Below are positions 44,601 to 54,103 of a DNA stretch of 64,000 nt, in pieces. The stretch is from assembly GCF_033304615.1 (NCBI RefSeq), contig NZ_CP129118.1:1298001-1362000 (forward strand), written 5' to 3'. The stretch comes from Sporosarcina oncorhynchi. Lineage in GTDB: Bacteria > Bacillota > Bacilli > Bacillales_A > Planococcaceae. The position numbers and the translations under genes were made by a program. The notes under the pieces are model-generated. The model saw only the letters and a program-made list of their open reading frames with translations. It ran no database searches and was not told the origin of the DNA. Within the stretch, counting starts at the first letter, position 1. Every line of letters begins with the position of its first letter.

Positions 44601-44603
44601 CAT

Positions 44604-45401
44604 TCATTTCTTCTCTACTAGCCCCTTAATATAACTGATTAACTTCTCAGCGACCGAAAAGTCATGCGTCACATACAGCGACCGTGCGCCGACGGGGTCT
44701 TCAATTTCATTCAGAATCCATGTACCGTCAGGAAGCAACAGAAAGTCGATGCCGATATAATCACTTTTCAGCGCTTTTGCGATTTTACGAACTTCATTTT
44801 CCTGCCAACCAGCCAGAACATATTTCTCAACGGATCCACCCAATGTGTAATTCGACTTGAATGAATTGTGACCTATCCGCTTAACAGCCCCGAGAATTTC
44901 ATCGCCAATCATGAACACTCGGACATCCGTTGAACCCGACTCGATAAATGGCTGACGAATGAGTCGTCGCCCTTTCAATGAACTAAAGACGTTAGATGCT
45001 TCCTCAAGTGACTTGCAAAGAAATACTTCACTTCCGCCATGACCATCGATTGTCTTCAAAACAAGAGGATAGCTGTTGAGCGCATTATCATTCTTAATAA
45101 GCCAAGTAGGTATTGCTGAAATCCCTAACAAAGTAGCCATTTCAAATGTCTTCAATTTATCATTCGCAATCCGGTTCACTTCCGAACGGTTGATCATCCG
45201 GTAGCCAGCCGTTTCCCATGTGGCGGACAATTCTGGCTTTCGATCTCTGAATAAAATGAAATCCGCATCGTCATCAGGCTGTTCTTCATCGACAAGCAGT
45301 GTCAGTGAAATATCCTGTTTGTGGGCATGCTTCACTAAATCATTGATAAATTCTCGATTTCGTTCAGCTTCGACGGATGAATAATAAAGATATCCTTTCA
45401 T
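44604..45401 (-). CDS. RimK-type ATP-grasp protein (second of a pair)
   Basis: 265-residue ATP-grasp ligase-like protein. The nucleotide-binding half is seen in YPLVLKTIDGHGGSEVFLCK (~130-149), RRLIRQPFIESGSTDVRVFM and the Mg-binding DFLLLPDGTWILNEIEDP (~224-241). Such enzymes join a carboxylate to an amine via acyl phosphate, with substrates from ribosomal protein S6 to lysine and cofactor precursors; the substrate here is unknown. Residues 1-100 form a divergent preATP-grasp domain. Its start overlaps the end of the upstream partner by 4 bp (ATGA on the minus strand). No precursor-peptide ORF was seen nearby. The last repeat unit of the 20-bp array abuts its stop. Confidence 0.75.
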   Translation of the reverse strand: MKGYLYYSSVEAERNREFINDLVKHAHKQDISLTLLVDEEQPDDDADFILFRDRKPELSATWETAGYRMINRSEVNRIANDKLKTFEMATLLGISAIPTWLIKNDNALNSYPLVLKTIDGHGGSEVFLCKSLEEASNVFSSLKGRRLIRQPFIESGSTDVRVFMIGDEILGAVKRIGHNSFKSNYTLGGSVEKYVLAGWQENEVRKIAKALKSDYIGIDFLLLPDGTWILNEIEDPVGARSLYVTHDFSVAEKLISYIKGLVEKK

Positions 45402-46264
45402 ACCAATTTACCTAGAATATAACTGATCATTCGGTCTGCGACGTTGATGCCTGTCACAGTATATATATTGCGGATATGCGCTGCAGCATTCACTTCACAG
45501 ACAAGTGGAGTTTCATCCGGTCCGAATAACAAGTCGACGCCTGCAAATTCTGCCCCTACAGCTTCTGCAGCACGGATTGCCAAAGTCTGTTGTGCCTCGC
45601 TCAACTCGACAACAGTTGCAACGCCACCATTTGTAATGTTCGCGCGGAAATCCGTTTCGCTATAGCGGTACATCGCTGCGATAATCTCACCGCCGACAAT
45701 ATTCACTCGAATATCCCGTCCTCTGCTTGTCGCGATAAACTCTTGAAATACATAATCTACACCACGCAGTTCATCCACTTTTGCAAAAAACGCATCCTTT
45801 GTTTCGATTAAATATACTTTCATGCCGAATGAGCCATGGCCTTCCTTAATAATCATCGGCAATCCGAGTTTTTCCAGCACTTGTTCATAATAGCCTGTGC
45901 CGCCAATCGTAAACTTTGGATACACTTTCGGTGCGATAATGGTTATTGGCATTGGGATCTCGTTTTTCGCAAGTTGGATATATTGTTTCGCTTTGTTATC
46001 GCACGTCTCGATTACTTCCGGATCATTGAAAACAGGAATACCTACATTTTTTAAAAATGTTGCAAGTAAAATGTCCTTATCCAAAAACACAACGAAATCA
46101 GGGAGTGATGTCATTTTCTCATTAATGTTCATCATCACTTCATAATTTTTCAAGATGTCCGCTCGCACGCCTGCCTTTTCAGCAGCTTCCGCCAATAATT
46201 CAGCCTGATCACGAAATTTATCACTCGTCAAACTTCCATTATAAATGACCCAACATTTTTTCAA
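45398..46264 (-). CDS. RimK-type ATP-grasp protein (first of a pair)
   Basis: 288-residue ATP-grasp protein. Nucleotide-binding motifs are GLPMIIKEGHGSFGMKVYLI (~149-168), YVFQEFIATSRGRDIRVNIV and the Mg-binding AGVDLLFGPDETPLVCEVNA (~237-256), the last close to RimK/LysX types. An N-terminal preATP-grasp domain occupies ~1-100. The start at 46264 is preceded by GGAGGAA. It is divergent from folC, 62 bp away, and translationally coupled to the second ATP-grasp gene. The two copies are related but clearly different, suggesting sequential ligations. Neither is in this position in B. subtilis. The function is unknown. Confidence 0.78.
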   Translation of the reverse strand: MKKCWVIYNGSLTSDKFRDQAELLAEAAEKAGVRADILKNYEVMMNINEKMTSLPDFVVFLDKDILLATFLKNVGIPVFNDPEVIETCDNKAKQYIQLAKNEIPMPITIIAPKVYPKFTIGGTGYYEQVLEKLGLPMIIKEGHGSFGMKVYLIETKDAFFAKVDELRGVDYVFQEFIATSRGRDIRVNIVGGEIIAAMYRYSETDFRANITNGGVATVVELSEAQQTLAIRAAEAVGAEFAGVDLLFGPDETPLVCEVNAAAHIRNIYTVTGINVADRMISYILGKLV

Positions 46265-46326
46265 TTCATTTCCTCCACCCGTGATATACTTTACCTAAGC
46301 TGATTCTATCATAAGGAGAGAGGCAA

Positions 46327-47535
46327 ATGATTCCTAAATTTGATGCGTATAAAAAGCGCTTTAACATACAAAGTGACGATGAAATTAAACCCGGTTTGGA
46401 CAGTATAAAGGCGGCTCTTCAGAAAATCGGAAACCCCGAAAAAAGTTTGCGGATCATTCATGTGGCGGGGACGAACGGAAAAGGTTCGACAATTGCATTC
46501 ATGGAAAACGTCCTGAAAGAACAGGGGTTTTCAACAGGCGTATTTTCTTCACCTGCTTTAGTCGACGTGCATGATCAAATAAGAAGTAATGGTCTACCGA
46601 TCACTACGGAGGAAATGGACAAGTCATTTGAGAGGATGAAAAAAGCCGGACTAAGCGGTATGCTGACAGATTTTGAATTGTTGACTGTAGCGGCATTCGT
46701 TACTTTTGAACGCATCCGTCCTGATTATGTACTCTTGGAATGCGGAATGGGTGGGCTGTTGGATAGCACAAATGTCGTGACGCCGCTTGTTTCTGTCATT
46801 ACATCGATTGCACTTGATCATGTAGGTTTTCTCGGGGATGACTTGGGCAAAATTGCTGGGCACAAAGCGGGTATTATAAAAAAAGGTGTTCCTGTCGTTG
46901 TTGGGCCCTTGCCAAACGAGGCTTATACTATAATTAAGTCTAAAATCCTTGAAACTACAAGTGAAATTTATAGATACGGCGAAGAGTTTCTGATGGATAA
47001 TCATCACTTTTCATCGAGTGAATTTCATATCGACCTACCTGATCGAAAAATGAAAGGACCCCATCAAGCGGTGAATGCTTCTGTGGCAATCGAAGCATTA
47101 CTGCAAGCGGGTATATCACTAGACAATGAGAACATCAGAAAAGGAATTGCAGAAGCATCGTTACCGTACCGTTTTCAGGAAATCTCCCCAGGCGTCTATG
47201 TTGATGGAGCGCATAATCCGGCAGCAGCCAAAATGTTGGTGGAAACAATTCGCACTGAGCTGCCAGGAGAGAAAGTGGATTTTGTAATCGGTATGCTCAA
47301 TACGAAAGATATCAAAGCGACTTTAGATGAACTGATTCCTGTAGCCGCTTCATTTACATTTGTCTCATTTCCGCATCCGCAAGCCGCAAAAGCAATAGAT
47401 TTAATGGCCAGTTGTCAGTATAGTAGAAAAAGGATGACAAATAGCGATGATGATACTATACTACTAATAGGCGAAGAAGGTTCGAAGAAAATAGTTGCAG
47501 GTTCTTTGTACCTTGTTTCTGGACTTTTGAACTAA
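46327..47535 (+). CDS. folC: Folylpolyglutamate synthase / dihydrofolate synthase
   Basis: 402-residue Mur-ligase-like enzyme adding glutamate to (dihydro)folates. The ATP P-loop is VAGTNGKGSTIAFM (~47-60), with FSSPALVDVHDQIRSNG, LLECGMGGLLDSTNV and the C-terminal DGAHNPAAAK (~294). ATG 46327 follows AAGGAGAGAGG. It is the usual gene after valS; in B. subtilis comC comes next, but here the pilus locus intervenes until 63025. It is slightly shorter than the B. subtilis enzyme. Confidence 0.95.
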   Translation: MIPKFDAYKKRFNIQSDDEIKPGLDSIKAALQKIGNPEKSLRIIHVAGTNGKGSTIAFMENVLKEQGFSTGVFSSPALVDVHDQIRSNGLPITTEEMDKSFERMKKAGLSGMLTDFELLTVAAFVTFERIRPDYVLLECGMGGLLDSTNVVTPLVSVITSIALDHVGFLGDDLGKIAGHKAGIIKKGVPVVVGPLPNEAYTIIKSKILETTSEIYRYGEEFLMDNHHFSSSEFHIDLPDRKMKGPHQAVNASVAIEALLQAGISLDNENIRKGIAEASLPYRFQEISPGVYVDGAHNPAAAKMLVETIRTELPGEKVDFVIGMLNTKDIKATLDELIPVAASFTFVSFPHPQAAKAIDLMASCQYSRKRMTNSDDDTILLIGEEGSKKIVAGSLYLVSGLLN

Positions 47536-47621
47536 CTTGTCGTACGATTATAAATAACTATAAAAGATTCGCTATATCATAGTGTACTAGTATTCATAAA
47601 TTATAAAGGGGGAGAGATTGA

Positions 47622-49325
47622 ATGGCTTTTAATAAAACGAATTTGCATTTGTATTTTTTATTATGGCTATTCATCGTACCTCCCGGATTACTTTATGCTT
47701 TTTTCAATTTCTTCCCTCAAACCATAGAGTGGGACAGGTTTATCAGTTTTACAATATTGGCACTTCTGACATCATCAATTCTAATCAAGTTTAACGGGAA
47801 ACCGGTAACTTGGACAATGTGGGTGACAATGGCAGTTTTCCTTCATTATGGCCTTTTTATAGAGTTGGTTATTAGTCAACTTACTGTTTTTGTCTTTTTG
47901 ATAGTACAAAAAAGTTCCATTCATGTTTTGAAGAGATACTTCATTAACTCGACAATGCTACTCATTGCATCCTTTATTGCTGCGATTAGTTTTTATCTCG
48001 TGGGCGGGGAGGTTGGTACCACTGTTTTTTGGCTTGCCCTTGTTAGCTTAGCTGTTTATCGACTTATATATACAATCGTAAATATGACGCTTGTGAAATT
48101 AGTACTTACAGCCGAAGGAAGTCCAAACTATCTCTCTGTTAGAGATGTACTCTATGAGTATTGGAATGTTGTGTTGTTGTTGCCGATGGCGCTAACTTTA
48201 TATTTCTTACTTAATATTATAGGAAACGCTGCATTTCTCTTAATTGGTGGAACGTATTTAGTCATAGCTTTACTAGTGCGTCAATATGACAAGTCTGAAC
48301 AGGTCAACACGGAGCTGGCATTAGCAGGGGAAATAGGCAGTGAATTGACAGGTCTGACAGATGAATTAAAAATCCGCGATCAATTCCTTGAAGAAGTAAA
48401 TAAACTTTTTGATGCAGATTATTTGTATCTTTTCAAAAGTCATGATGATTGGCTGGAACAAGTCCGTGCGATAGAAGATAATCGATTTATCAACAATAAT
48501 TTCGATCCACTTCCGAGTGGTTGGGGTATTGCAGGGAAAGTATTTTCGACTAATAAATCGATACTCTACAGTGCAAAAAAAGAATGGAATGATGTTGCAC
48601 TATATATTAATGACCAGGATGTAGAAAGCATACTTTGTGTGCCGATTTCGCATAACGATCATGTGGAATATGTTTTGTTTTTAGGCTCAAGAAGACCAAA
48701 TATCTTCAAGGAATATCAATTGCAAATCGTGGATTTACTTAGCTCGTATTTTACCGTTTCACTTGATAAAGCAAAATATATGCAAAAGGCGCTTACTCAA
48801 AGTGAAAAATGTGCGTTGACAAATCTTTATAACTATAAATATCTTGAAACGAAACTTTCTTCTGACATGAAAAATTATGAACAGAAGAAAATACAAACAT
48901 TGTCGGCCGTCATGATGGATATTGATCATTTCAAACGAGTGAATGATACGTATGGTCATGAATGTGGAAATGATATTTTAGTGGCATTCGCTAGATTGCT
49001 TGAATCTGAAGTGCCTACTGGAGCAACAGTTGGAAGGTATGGTGGGGAAGAGTTCCTATTCTTGTTGCCCGATTTTGATAAATCTGAAGCGCTTGCTTTT
49101 GGGGAATCCATACGTAAAAAGATTAAAGAAACGACGTTTGAAATAGTGCCCGATTTAGACCGTGAAAGAAAACCGGTCAATGTGTCCATAACAGCAAGCA
49201 TCGGAGTTTCCACTGTACCTGATGACACAGATGAAGGCATGACGTTAGTTCGAAATGCCGACAGAGCCCTATATATAGGGGCAAAGCAAGCTGGTAGAGA
49301 TCGAGTAGCAGAATATATAAGGTGA
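47622..49325 (+). CDS. Membrane diguanylate cyclase (TM-GAF-GGDEF), first copy
   Basis: 567 residues: about seven N-terminal membrane segments (residues ~8-225), a GAF-like domain (~235-390) and a GGDEF domain (~400-565). The catalytic signature is RYGGEEFLFLLP (~471-482), preceded by MMDIDHFKRVNDTYGHECGN, so it should make c-di-GMP from two GTP. The inhibitory I-site RxxD expected five residues before GGEEF is absent (PTGATVG), so product feedback is unlikely. ATG 47622 follows GGGGGAGAG. Ten bases separate it from a second, similar cyclase. The GAF domain may sense a small ligand. It lies next to pilus genes whose PilB has a c-di-GMP-binding type N-terminus. Confidence 0.88.
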   Translation: MAFNKTNLHLYFLLWLFIVPPGLLYAFFNFFPQTIEWDRFISFTILALLTSSILIKFNGKPVTWTMWVTMAVFLHYGLFIELVISQLTVFVFLIVQKSSIHVLKRYFINSTMLLIASFIAAISFYLVGGEVGTTVFWLALVSLAVYRLIYTIVNMTLVKLVLTAEGSPNYLSVRDVLYEYWNVVLLLPMALTLYFLLNIIGNAAFLLIGGTYLVIALLVRQYDKSEQVNTELALAGEIGSELTGLTDELKIRDQFLEEVNKLFDADYLYLFKSHDDWLEQVRAIEDNRFINNNFDPLPSGWGIAGKVFSTNKSILYSAKKEWNDVALYINDQDVESILCVPISHNDHVEYVLFLGSRRPNIFKEYQLQIVDLLSSYFTVSLDKAKYMQKALTQSEKCALTNLYNYKYLETKLSSDMKNYEQKKIQTLSAVMMDIDHFKRVNDTYGHECGNDILVAFARLLESEVPTGATVGRYGGEEFLFLLPDFDKSEALAFGESIRKKIKETTFEIVPDLDRERKPVNVSITASIGVSTVPDDTDEGMTLVRNADRALYIGAKQAGRDRVAEYIR

Positions 49326-49341
49326 AAAGGGGGGCATGGCC

Positions 49342-51069
49342 ATGCTATATAATGCAAAGCAGAAACGAGTCGTTTTAAGCATATGGTTTTTGCTGTTCCC
49401 GACTATTTTATATGTGGCTTATAATTTCTTCCCGATTGGTACGATTAATCCTTTAGATATCAGTTTGAACTTGCTAATTTTAATCGTTATCATGATGCTT
49501 CCATTACGGTTGGAAAGTGTCACATTGACACTGGAACGTTGGATTCTGTTCTATATATTTTTTCACTATGGCTTAATCGTTGAAATGATATTCATGCAAA
49601 TAGGAATGTTTGTATTGCTATTTTCGGATAAATCTTCTACTCCCAAAGTTATGCGTTTTAGTTCGAACTCAATTGTGTTTCTTCTTTCATCGCTAATTAG
49701 TGGATCGATTTACTATGGCTTGGGTGGAGTCCTTATGGAACAATCATTAGGGAAACTTGTACTGCTTGGTTTCATCTATGCTTCAAGCTATTCAATCATT
49801 AATAATCTATTACTTTATATAAACTTTAAATACGTTGGTCATAAAGTGACGGGGTTTTTAGATAGTGTCGTAAAAGATTATTTTATAACAATCGTACTGT
49901 TGCCATTTGCAATTGCATTATGCTTACTAACAGAAACGCTGCATAATAAAGCGTTTTTACTCGTTGGCATGCCATGTATTCTATTATTGCTTATTGCGAA
50001 AAAGTATGTAAAATCTGAAGGTTTAAATGAAGTGCTGACGTCCAGCTCTGAAATCGGTCATCAACTAGCAGGAAACTTAAGCGTTTCAGACGTACTTGAT
50101 ACATTTGTCATGAAGTTGAAAACAGTCCTACCATATGACAACGCCTATATTGTCGACTTGCGTGGTGAAAAGCTCGTCATGCTGCGCATCGTCGAAGGAG
50201 GCCATAACTTAAAGGTAGCTGAATTTTTTGATTGTCCCGACTTAATCAAAGAGGGCGATGGGCTCAATTCCAATGAAACAAATGTCTATCCAAGTAGAAA
50301 GTTTATCGACAAATTGGAACGATATGATTTTGCTCATGAAATACAGTCCCTTATGACAACTCCTTTAAAACGGAACTCCGTAACGGAGGGATTCTTATTT
50401 TTAACGTCGAGTAAAAAATATATATTTACAGATTTGCACGCTAAGATGGTGGATTTATTGGCAGGCTATGTAACTGCCTCAATTGACAAGGCGAAGTATT
50501 ATGAAAAGACCGTTGAAAAAAGTGAACGTTGTGGTTTAACCGGTCTGAATAATTACAGATACCTTGAACGCAAACTGGACGAAGAAATGATCCGCTTTCA
50601 TACAAAGGAAATCGATACTTTGTCAGTCATTATCCTAGATATCGACCACTTCAAATCCATCAATGATACATATGGCCATCAGAGTGGAAATGATATATTA
50701 CGTGCATTTGCGGACCTGTTACGACAGCACGTATCGGGAGATGCAACACTAGCACGTTATGGGGGAGAAGAATTCGTCATACTGCTACCTAACGTGGACA
50801 AGTACGATACCTACAAACTCGCAGAGACTATCCGCAAGCAAGTTGACGAATCAGTCTTTAAAATCATTCGGGATCTCTCTCAAGACAGAGAAGAAGTGGA
50901 TGTTCATATGACTGTTAGCGCAGGAGTAGCATCGATTCCTGAAGATGCGAGTGATGCTAAGGATCTTCTGCGGAATGCTGACCGTGGGTTGTATTTAGGG
51001 GGGAAGCAAGCGGGTAGAAATCGGGTTGGAATGTATTGCAATGAAACTGGTGTGAATGTCGAAATGTAG
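49342..51069 (+). CDS. Membrane diguanylate cyclase (TM-GAF-GGDEF), second copy
   Basis: About 575 residues with the same architecture as its upstream neighbour: ~seven membrane segments, GAF-like domain, GGDEF domain. RYGGEEFVILLP (~472) and ILDIDHFKSINDTYGHQSGN mark an intact active site; the I-site is again missing (VSGDATL). The start ATG 49342 is 7 bp after AAGGGGGG; ATG 49336 is too close to that site. A strong terminator ends the pair (51070-51097). The two genes look like a tandem duplication that has diverged in the sensor half, so they probably respond to different signals. Confidence 0.88.
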   Translation: MLYNAKQKRVVLSIWFLLFPTILYVAYNFFPIGTINPLDISLNLLILIVIMMLPLRLESVTLTLERWILFYIFFHYGLIVEMIFMQIGMFVLLFSDKSSTPKVMRFSSNSIVFLLSSLISGSIYYGLGGVLMEQSLGKLVLLGFIYASSYSIINNLLLYINFKYVGHKVTGFLDSVVKDYFITIVLLPFAIALCLLTETLHNKAFLLVGMPCILLLLIAKKYVKSEGLNEVLTSSSEIGHQLAGNLSVSDVLDTFVMKLKTVLPYDNAYIVDLRGEKLVMLRIVEGGHNLKVAEFFDCPDLIKEGDGLNSNETNVYPSRKFIDKLERYDFAHEIQSLMTTPLKRNSVTEGFLFLTSSKKYIFTDLHAKMVDLLAGYVTASIDKAKYYEKTVEKSERCGLTGLNNYRYLERKLDEEMIRFHTKEIDTLSVIILDIDHFKSINDTYGHQSGNDILRAFADLLRQHVSGDATLARYGGEEFVILLPNVDKYDTYKLAETIRKQVDESVFKIIRDLSQDREEVDVHMTVSAGVASIPEDASDAKDLLRNADRGLYLGGKQAGRNRVGMYCNETGVNVEM

Positions 51070-51097
51070 AGACCGTTGTGTCACGACGGTCTTTTTC
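51070..51097 (+). terminator. Terminator after the cyclase pair
   Basis: AGACCGT (51070-51076) pairs with ACGGTCT (51086-51092), followed by TTTTTC. Confidence 0.85.
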
Positions 51098-51747
51098 TTT
51101 GAATGCATTTATAGACGAAGATTATACGATGAAAGATTTTGGATTCGTATCATGGGAAATACTTACTCACATGACTAGTATCTATTCTACAATGAATTTT
51201 TAACTAAGCCAATAAAAGTAGGAATTGAAATTGATAAAATATCCTAAATATCTTATCAATATCCTCTCAAATAAATGTTAGATCTATTAACAGGCTCGTT
51301 AGGTTTCTATATCAAAAAGAACATAATGTGTTCCAAAGCATGTCCCCGGAAAAACTGTCTACACAATTTCCCTATGAAAAGTTTCTTCATCTCATTAAAT
51401 TAACAAATGTAATATGGAGAACTACTTCGTACGAATATGAATTGGAATAAGCGATCAATAAGTACATTCATGTTAAAATTACAAACTAAAATAGAACTTA
51501 ATTGCCAAGAGTCCGGAACAAAAAACGATTTTACGCCAATTAATTAGTAAATATAAAAATCTGGTTTTATGGGAAACATTAATATTAAACGAGACGGTTT
51601 TCTAACTAATGAATTTAGTTTGTCGTTTGTGAAAATCTTTGTTGGGCTTGTTTTTTATATTTTTTGTATTCAGGTTCTATTGATGTTGAACAAGTTATAC
51701 CAAATCATATAGGGTTTGAAATTAATACTTCGATGTCTATAAAGTGA
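51098..51747. other. 650-bp gap with possible gene relics
   Basis: AT-rich sequence without an intact gene. One frame is open from about 51248 to a TAA at 51448-51450 (reads …FQSMSPEKLSTQFPYEKFLH…), and a different frame reads on through about 51475-51547. Both have protein-like composition but no start signals, which suggests fragments of a decayed gene of unknown family. No promoter or repeat was recognised. Confidence 0.3.
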
Positions 51748-51777
51748 AATGACGACCTGTATCTGCCGGTCGTCATT
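51748..51777. terminator. Bidirectional terminator before the minor pilin operon
   Basis: AATGACGACC (51748-51757) and GGTCGTCATT (51768-51777) pair perfectly over 10 bp. It lies 57 bp beyond the stop of the minus-strand pseudopilin operon and probably ends it. Confidence 0.8.
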
Positions 51778-51833
51778 ATTAAGGAAAGATCCAAGTTGTA
51801 TATTATATTCACATATATCTTTAATCATCAATA

Positions 51834-53606
51834 CTAATTATGATTGTTATTTATTTGTTTATCCTTTACTAATGGAGGATCCACTTTTCTAATGATTGGT
51901 TCAGGTTTATTTAACTTTAGGAAGTTTTCTATTATCTCTGCATCATATATAACTTGTAAACGTGAAGGCTTACTTTTTTGAACTTCTTTGTTATCATAGT
52001 TACCGTTTGAAGACTTACCTCTTACAGCGTTTAGAACAATTCTTCTAGCCGAAATGCCTCCTTCAATTCTAATGTTTGAACCAACACCATACATTTCGAA
52101 ATTTTTTTCACTGTAAAAGAACCCTTTAATTATACTAGGTTTTTCTTGATCGACAGAGTTATTGGCAATGTATATATCACCTGTAGCAAAGATAATTAGT
52201 GTGCCTGTATCTTTATCATTCAATTTTTTCCCATTTATTGACGAAAAACGAATCTCAACATCACCATCAACATACATAAGTGCATTACTTTCTAGATTAG
52301 CACCTTGAATTTTAACATTTCCATTAACATATATTGTTCCATCTAGCTTTATATCATCACGTTGACGAGAATCATCTGTTTGCTTTTCATTACCAATAGT
52401 TAAATTCTTTCCAACATATAAACCTTCTTCAAATGTATGATCTCCATATCTCAAGATGATATCTTGATTAGATGCAAGTTTATTAAAATAATTTTTGTTG
52501 AAAAGTGAAAATGTTCCATAATGAGTTTCGTTATAACAATATTTGGGGTTCCACCATGAGCCGCCACACTGATATTTCTGAATTGTAATAGGGATGGTGG
52601 GGGATGACTTATTTGTGTAATTATTAAAGTAGTTTTGTGCTAATTCAACTCGGGTTACTCCATTTGAATTATAGTCGAAGAAAAAATTTTCATATTGACT
52701 TTTTATTCCTATAGGACTGATGCTAGGATCACGTTTAACAATTCTCGGACCTTTCCCTTCGAAAAATAAATCGTTTGGATTTTTTTTAATTGAGAAGCCT
52801 GCAGTATTAAAATTATTTCTTCTGATATGATTATCATAGCTATTTTGGTTGCCGTTAACACTTGGATTAGATGTTACTAAATACATATTGTTACCTAAGA
52901 CAAGTTTAGATGAAGTAGATTGAGGGGACGGAAGAGATTTTGGAAGTTGGCTTGGAATCCATTTATAAGCGCCTGTTCCGTAATCATAAGTAATTAAGTT
53001 GCCATCAACCTTTAAATCTCCATGAATATCCGAGCTGCCATGAAGTAATAAATTGCCTTCTCCATTTTGAGGGTTTTTCGACATAATATTTGTACCTATC
53101 GCGTATTTCATAGTTTCTGGAAATGCTTCTGCTCCTATTTCTATTGAACTAATTAAATCTCTTGTTATATTGCCTGACTTACCAATACTTTTAAAAGTTA
53201 CTAACTTTCTAAGTTCGTTTATTTCTCCGTTTTTAAAATAAATAGGCTTAGTATCTCCATCAATACAAACATTGTAAGAACCATTTCCTTCAGGGCTCTC
53301 AATAGTATTGTTGATGTAATTACATTTATAATTACTTAGAGTTGAATTGAGTAAATTTTTAAAAACATCCCTTTGTAATCCGTTTTCACCCAAAGCTAAT
53401 GTAAGTTCTGCATTAATATCTGCTACTATTCGTTCGATTCCCTTTTCAGACTGGCTTGTCGCTTGAACAACTTCTTGTCTATTCATATTCATTTTAGTTC
53501 CGTTTGAAGTTAAAATTAACAATGTCATTCCAAGAACAGTAAATAAAATTATTACGAACAAAGTGATAAATAGAGCATAACCTTTTTCGTTCTTTAAGTG
53601 ATTCAA
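51834..53606 (-). CDS. Large prepilin-like protein (GspK/PilX-like N-terminus, beta-helix-like body)
   Basis: 590 residues. The N-terminus is prepilin-like: short basic leader ending NEKG, then YALFITLFVIILFTVLGMTLLILTS as the hydrophobic stalk. The usual Glu at +5 is missing, as in GspK/tip pseudopilins. The body has repeated short beta motifs (GDLKVDGNLI, GTIYVNGNVKIQGANL, MYVDGDVEI) resembling bactofilin/beta-helix sequence, and cysteine pairs (KCNY…YNVC, QCGG…KYCY) that could form disulfides outside the cell. TTG 53606 follows AAGGAGG and overlaps the previous stop by 4 bp. Likely a pilus-tip protein or adhesin processed by PilD. I know no close named homologue. Confidence 0.72.
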   Translation of the reverse strand: MNHLKNEKGYALFITLFVIILFTVLGMTLLILTSNGTKMNMNRQEVVQATSQSEKGIERIVADINAELTLALGENGLQRDVFKNLLNSTLSNYKCNYINNTIESPEGNGSYNVCIDGDTKPIYFKNGEINELRKLVTFKSIGKSGNITRDLISSIEIGAEAFPETMKYAIGTNIMSKNPQNGEGNLLLHGSSDIHGDLKVDGNLITYDYGTGAYKWIPSQLPKSLPSPQSTSSKLVLGNNMYLVTSNPSVNGNQNSYDNHIRRNNFNTAGFSIKKNPNDLFFEGKGPRIVKRDPSISPIGIKSQYENFFFDYNSNGVTRVELAQNYFNNYTNKSSPTIPITIQKYQCGGSWWNPKYCYNETHYGTFSLFNKNYFNKLASNQDIILRYGDHTFEEGLYVGKNLTIGNEKQTDDSRQRDDIKLDGTIYVNGNVKIQGANLESNALMYVDGDVEIRFSSINGKKLNDKDTGTLIIFATGDIYIANNSVDQEKPSIIKGFFYSEKNFEMYGVGSNIRIEGGISARRIVLNAVRGKSSNGNYDNKEVQKSKPSRLQVIYDAEIIENFLKLNKPEPIIRKVDPPLVKDKQINNNHN

Positions 53607-54103
53607 TCTAATTCCTCCTTATTAATATCGTAAATTGTTCGAATTCTATTTTTAAATTCCATCACTTTATCATTTCTGCTTTTTAATTTAAGATTCAATA
53701 TAACTTCATATTGTCCTTCTTCTAAATCTTTAATACTAGAAGGAAGTAGTGTTATGCTTTTATTGTTTGTATTTAAGATTTCATTAGAAACGTATAATTT
53801 GTTGTCCATAAATCCTGTTATCGAGTCGTTGTTCTTTATTATATAATAGTCACCAATTAATGATTTATCAAAATTTTTTGTTGTTATCTCGGATTCTTTA
53901 GTTGTGTATAGTTCTTTTAAAATAGCTGACATTAAATAATCAGCTTCATCTCTCAAAATGGTTTCTTTTCTTATATCTTCGGCAGTTTTCATACCCCCAA
54001 TTAAAATTGGGAAAATAAGCGTTGTTATAATAGCCATAATAATAATTGCTCCCAATAATTCAATAAGAGTCATTCCCGATTGTTTATTCTTCTTTACTTG
54101 CAT
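53603..54103 (-). CDS. Minor pilin / pseudopilin (PilW/ComGF-like)
   Basis: 166 residues. The leader MQVKKNKQSG is followed by MTLIELLGAIIIMAIITTLI, with Glu at +5, so PilD cleavage after Gly10 and assembly into a pilus are expected. The rest has no recognised domain. ATG 54103 follows GAGGGG at about 10 bp. It overlaps the upstream gene by 20 bp and the downstream gene by 4 bp, so the three minor-pilin genes form one minus-strand operon. By position and length it matches the PilW/ComGF type, a comparison by layout only. Confidence 0.78.
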   Translation of the reverse strand: MQVKKNKQSGMTLIELLGAIIIMAIITTLIFPILIGGMKTAEDIRKETILRDEADYLMSAILKELYTTKESEITTKNFDKSLIGDYYIIKNNDSITGFMDNKLYVSNEILNTNNKSITLLPSSIKDLEEGQYEVILNLKLKSRNDKVMEFKNRIRTIYDINKEELD

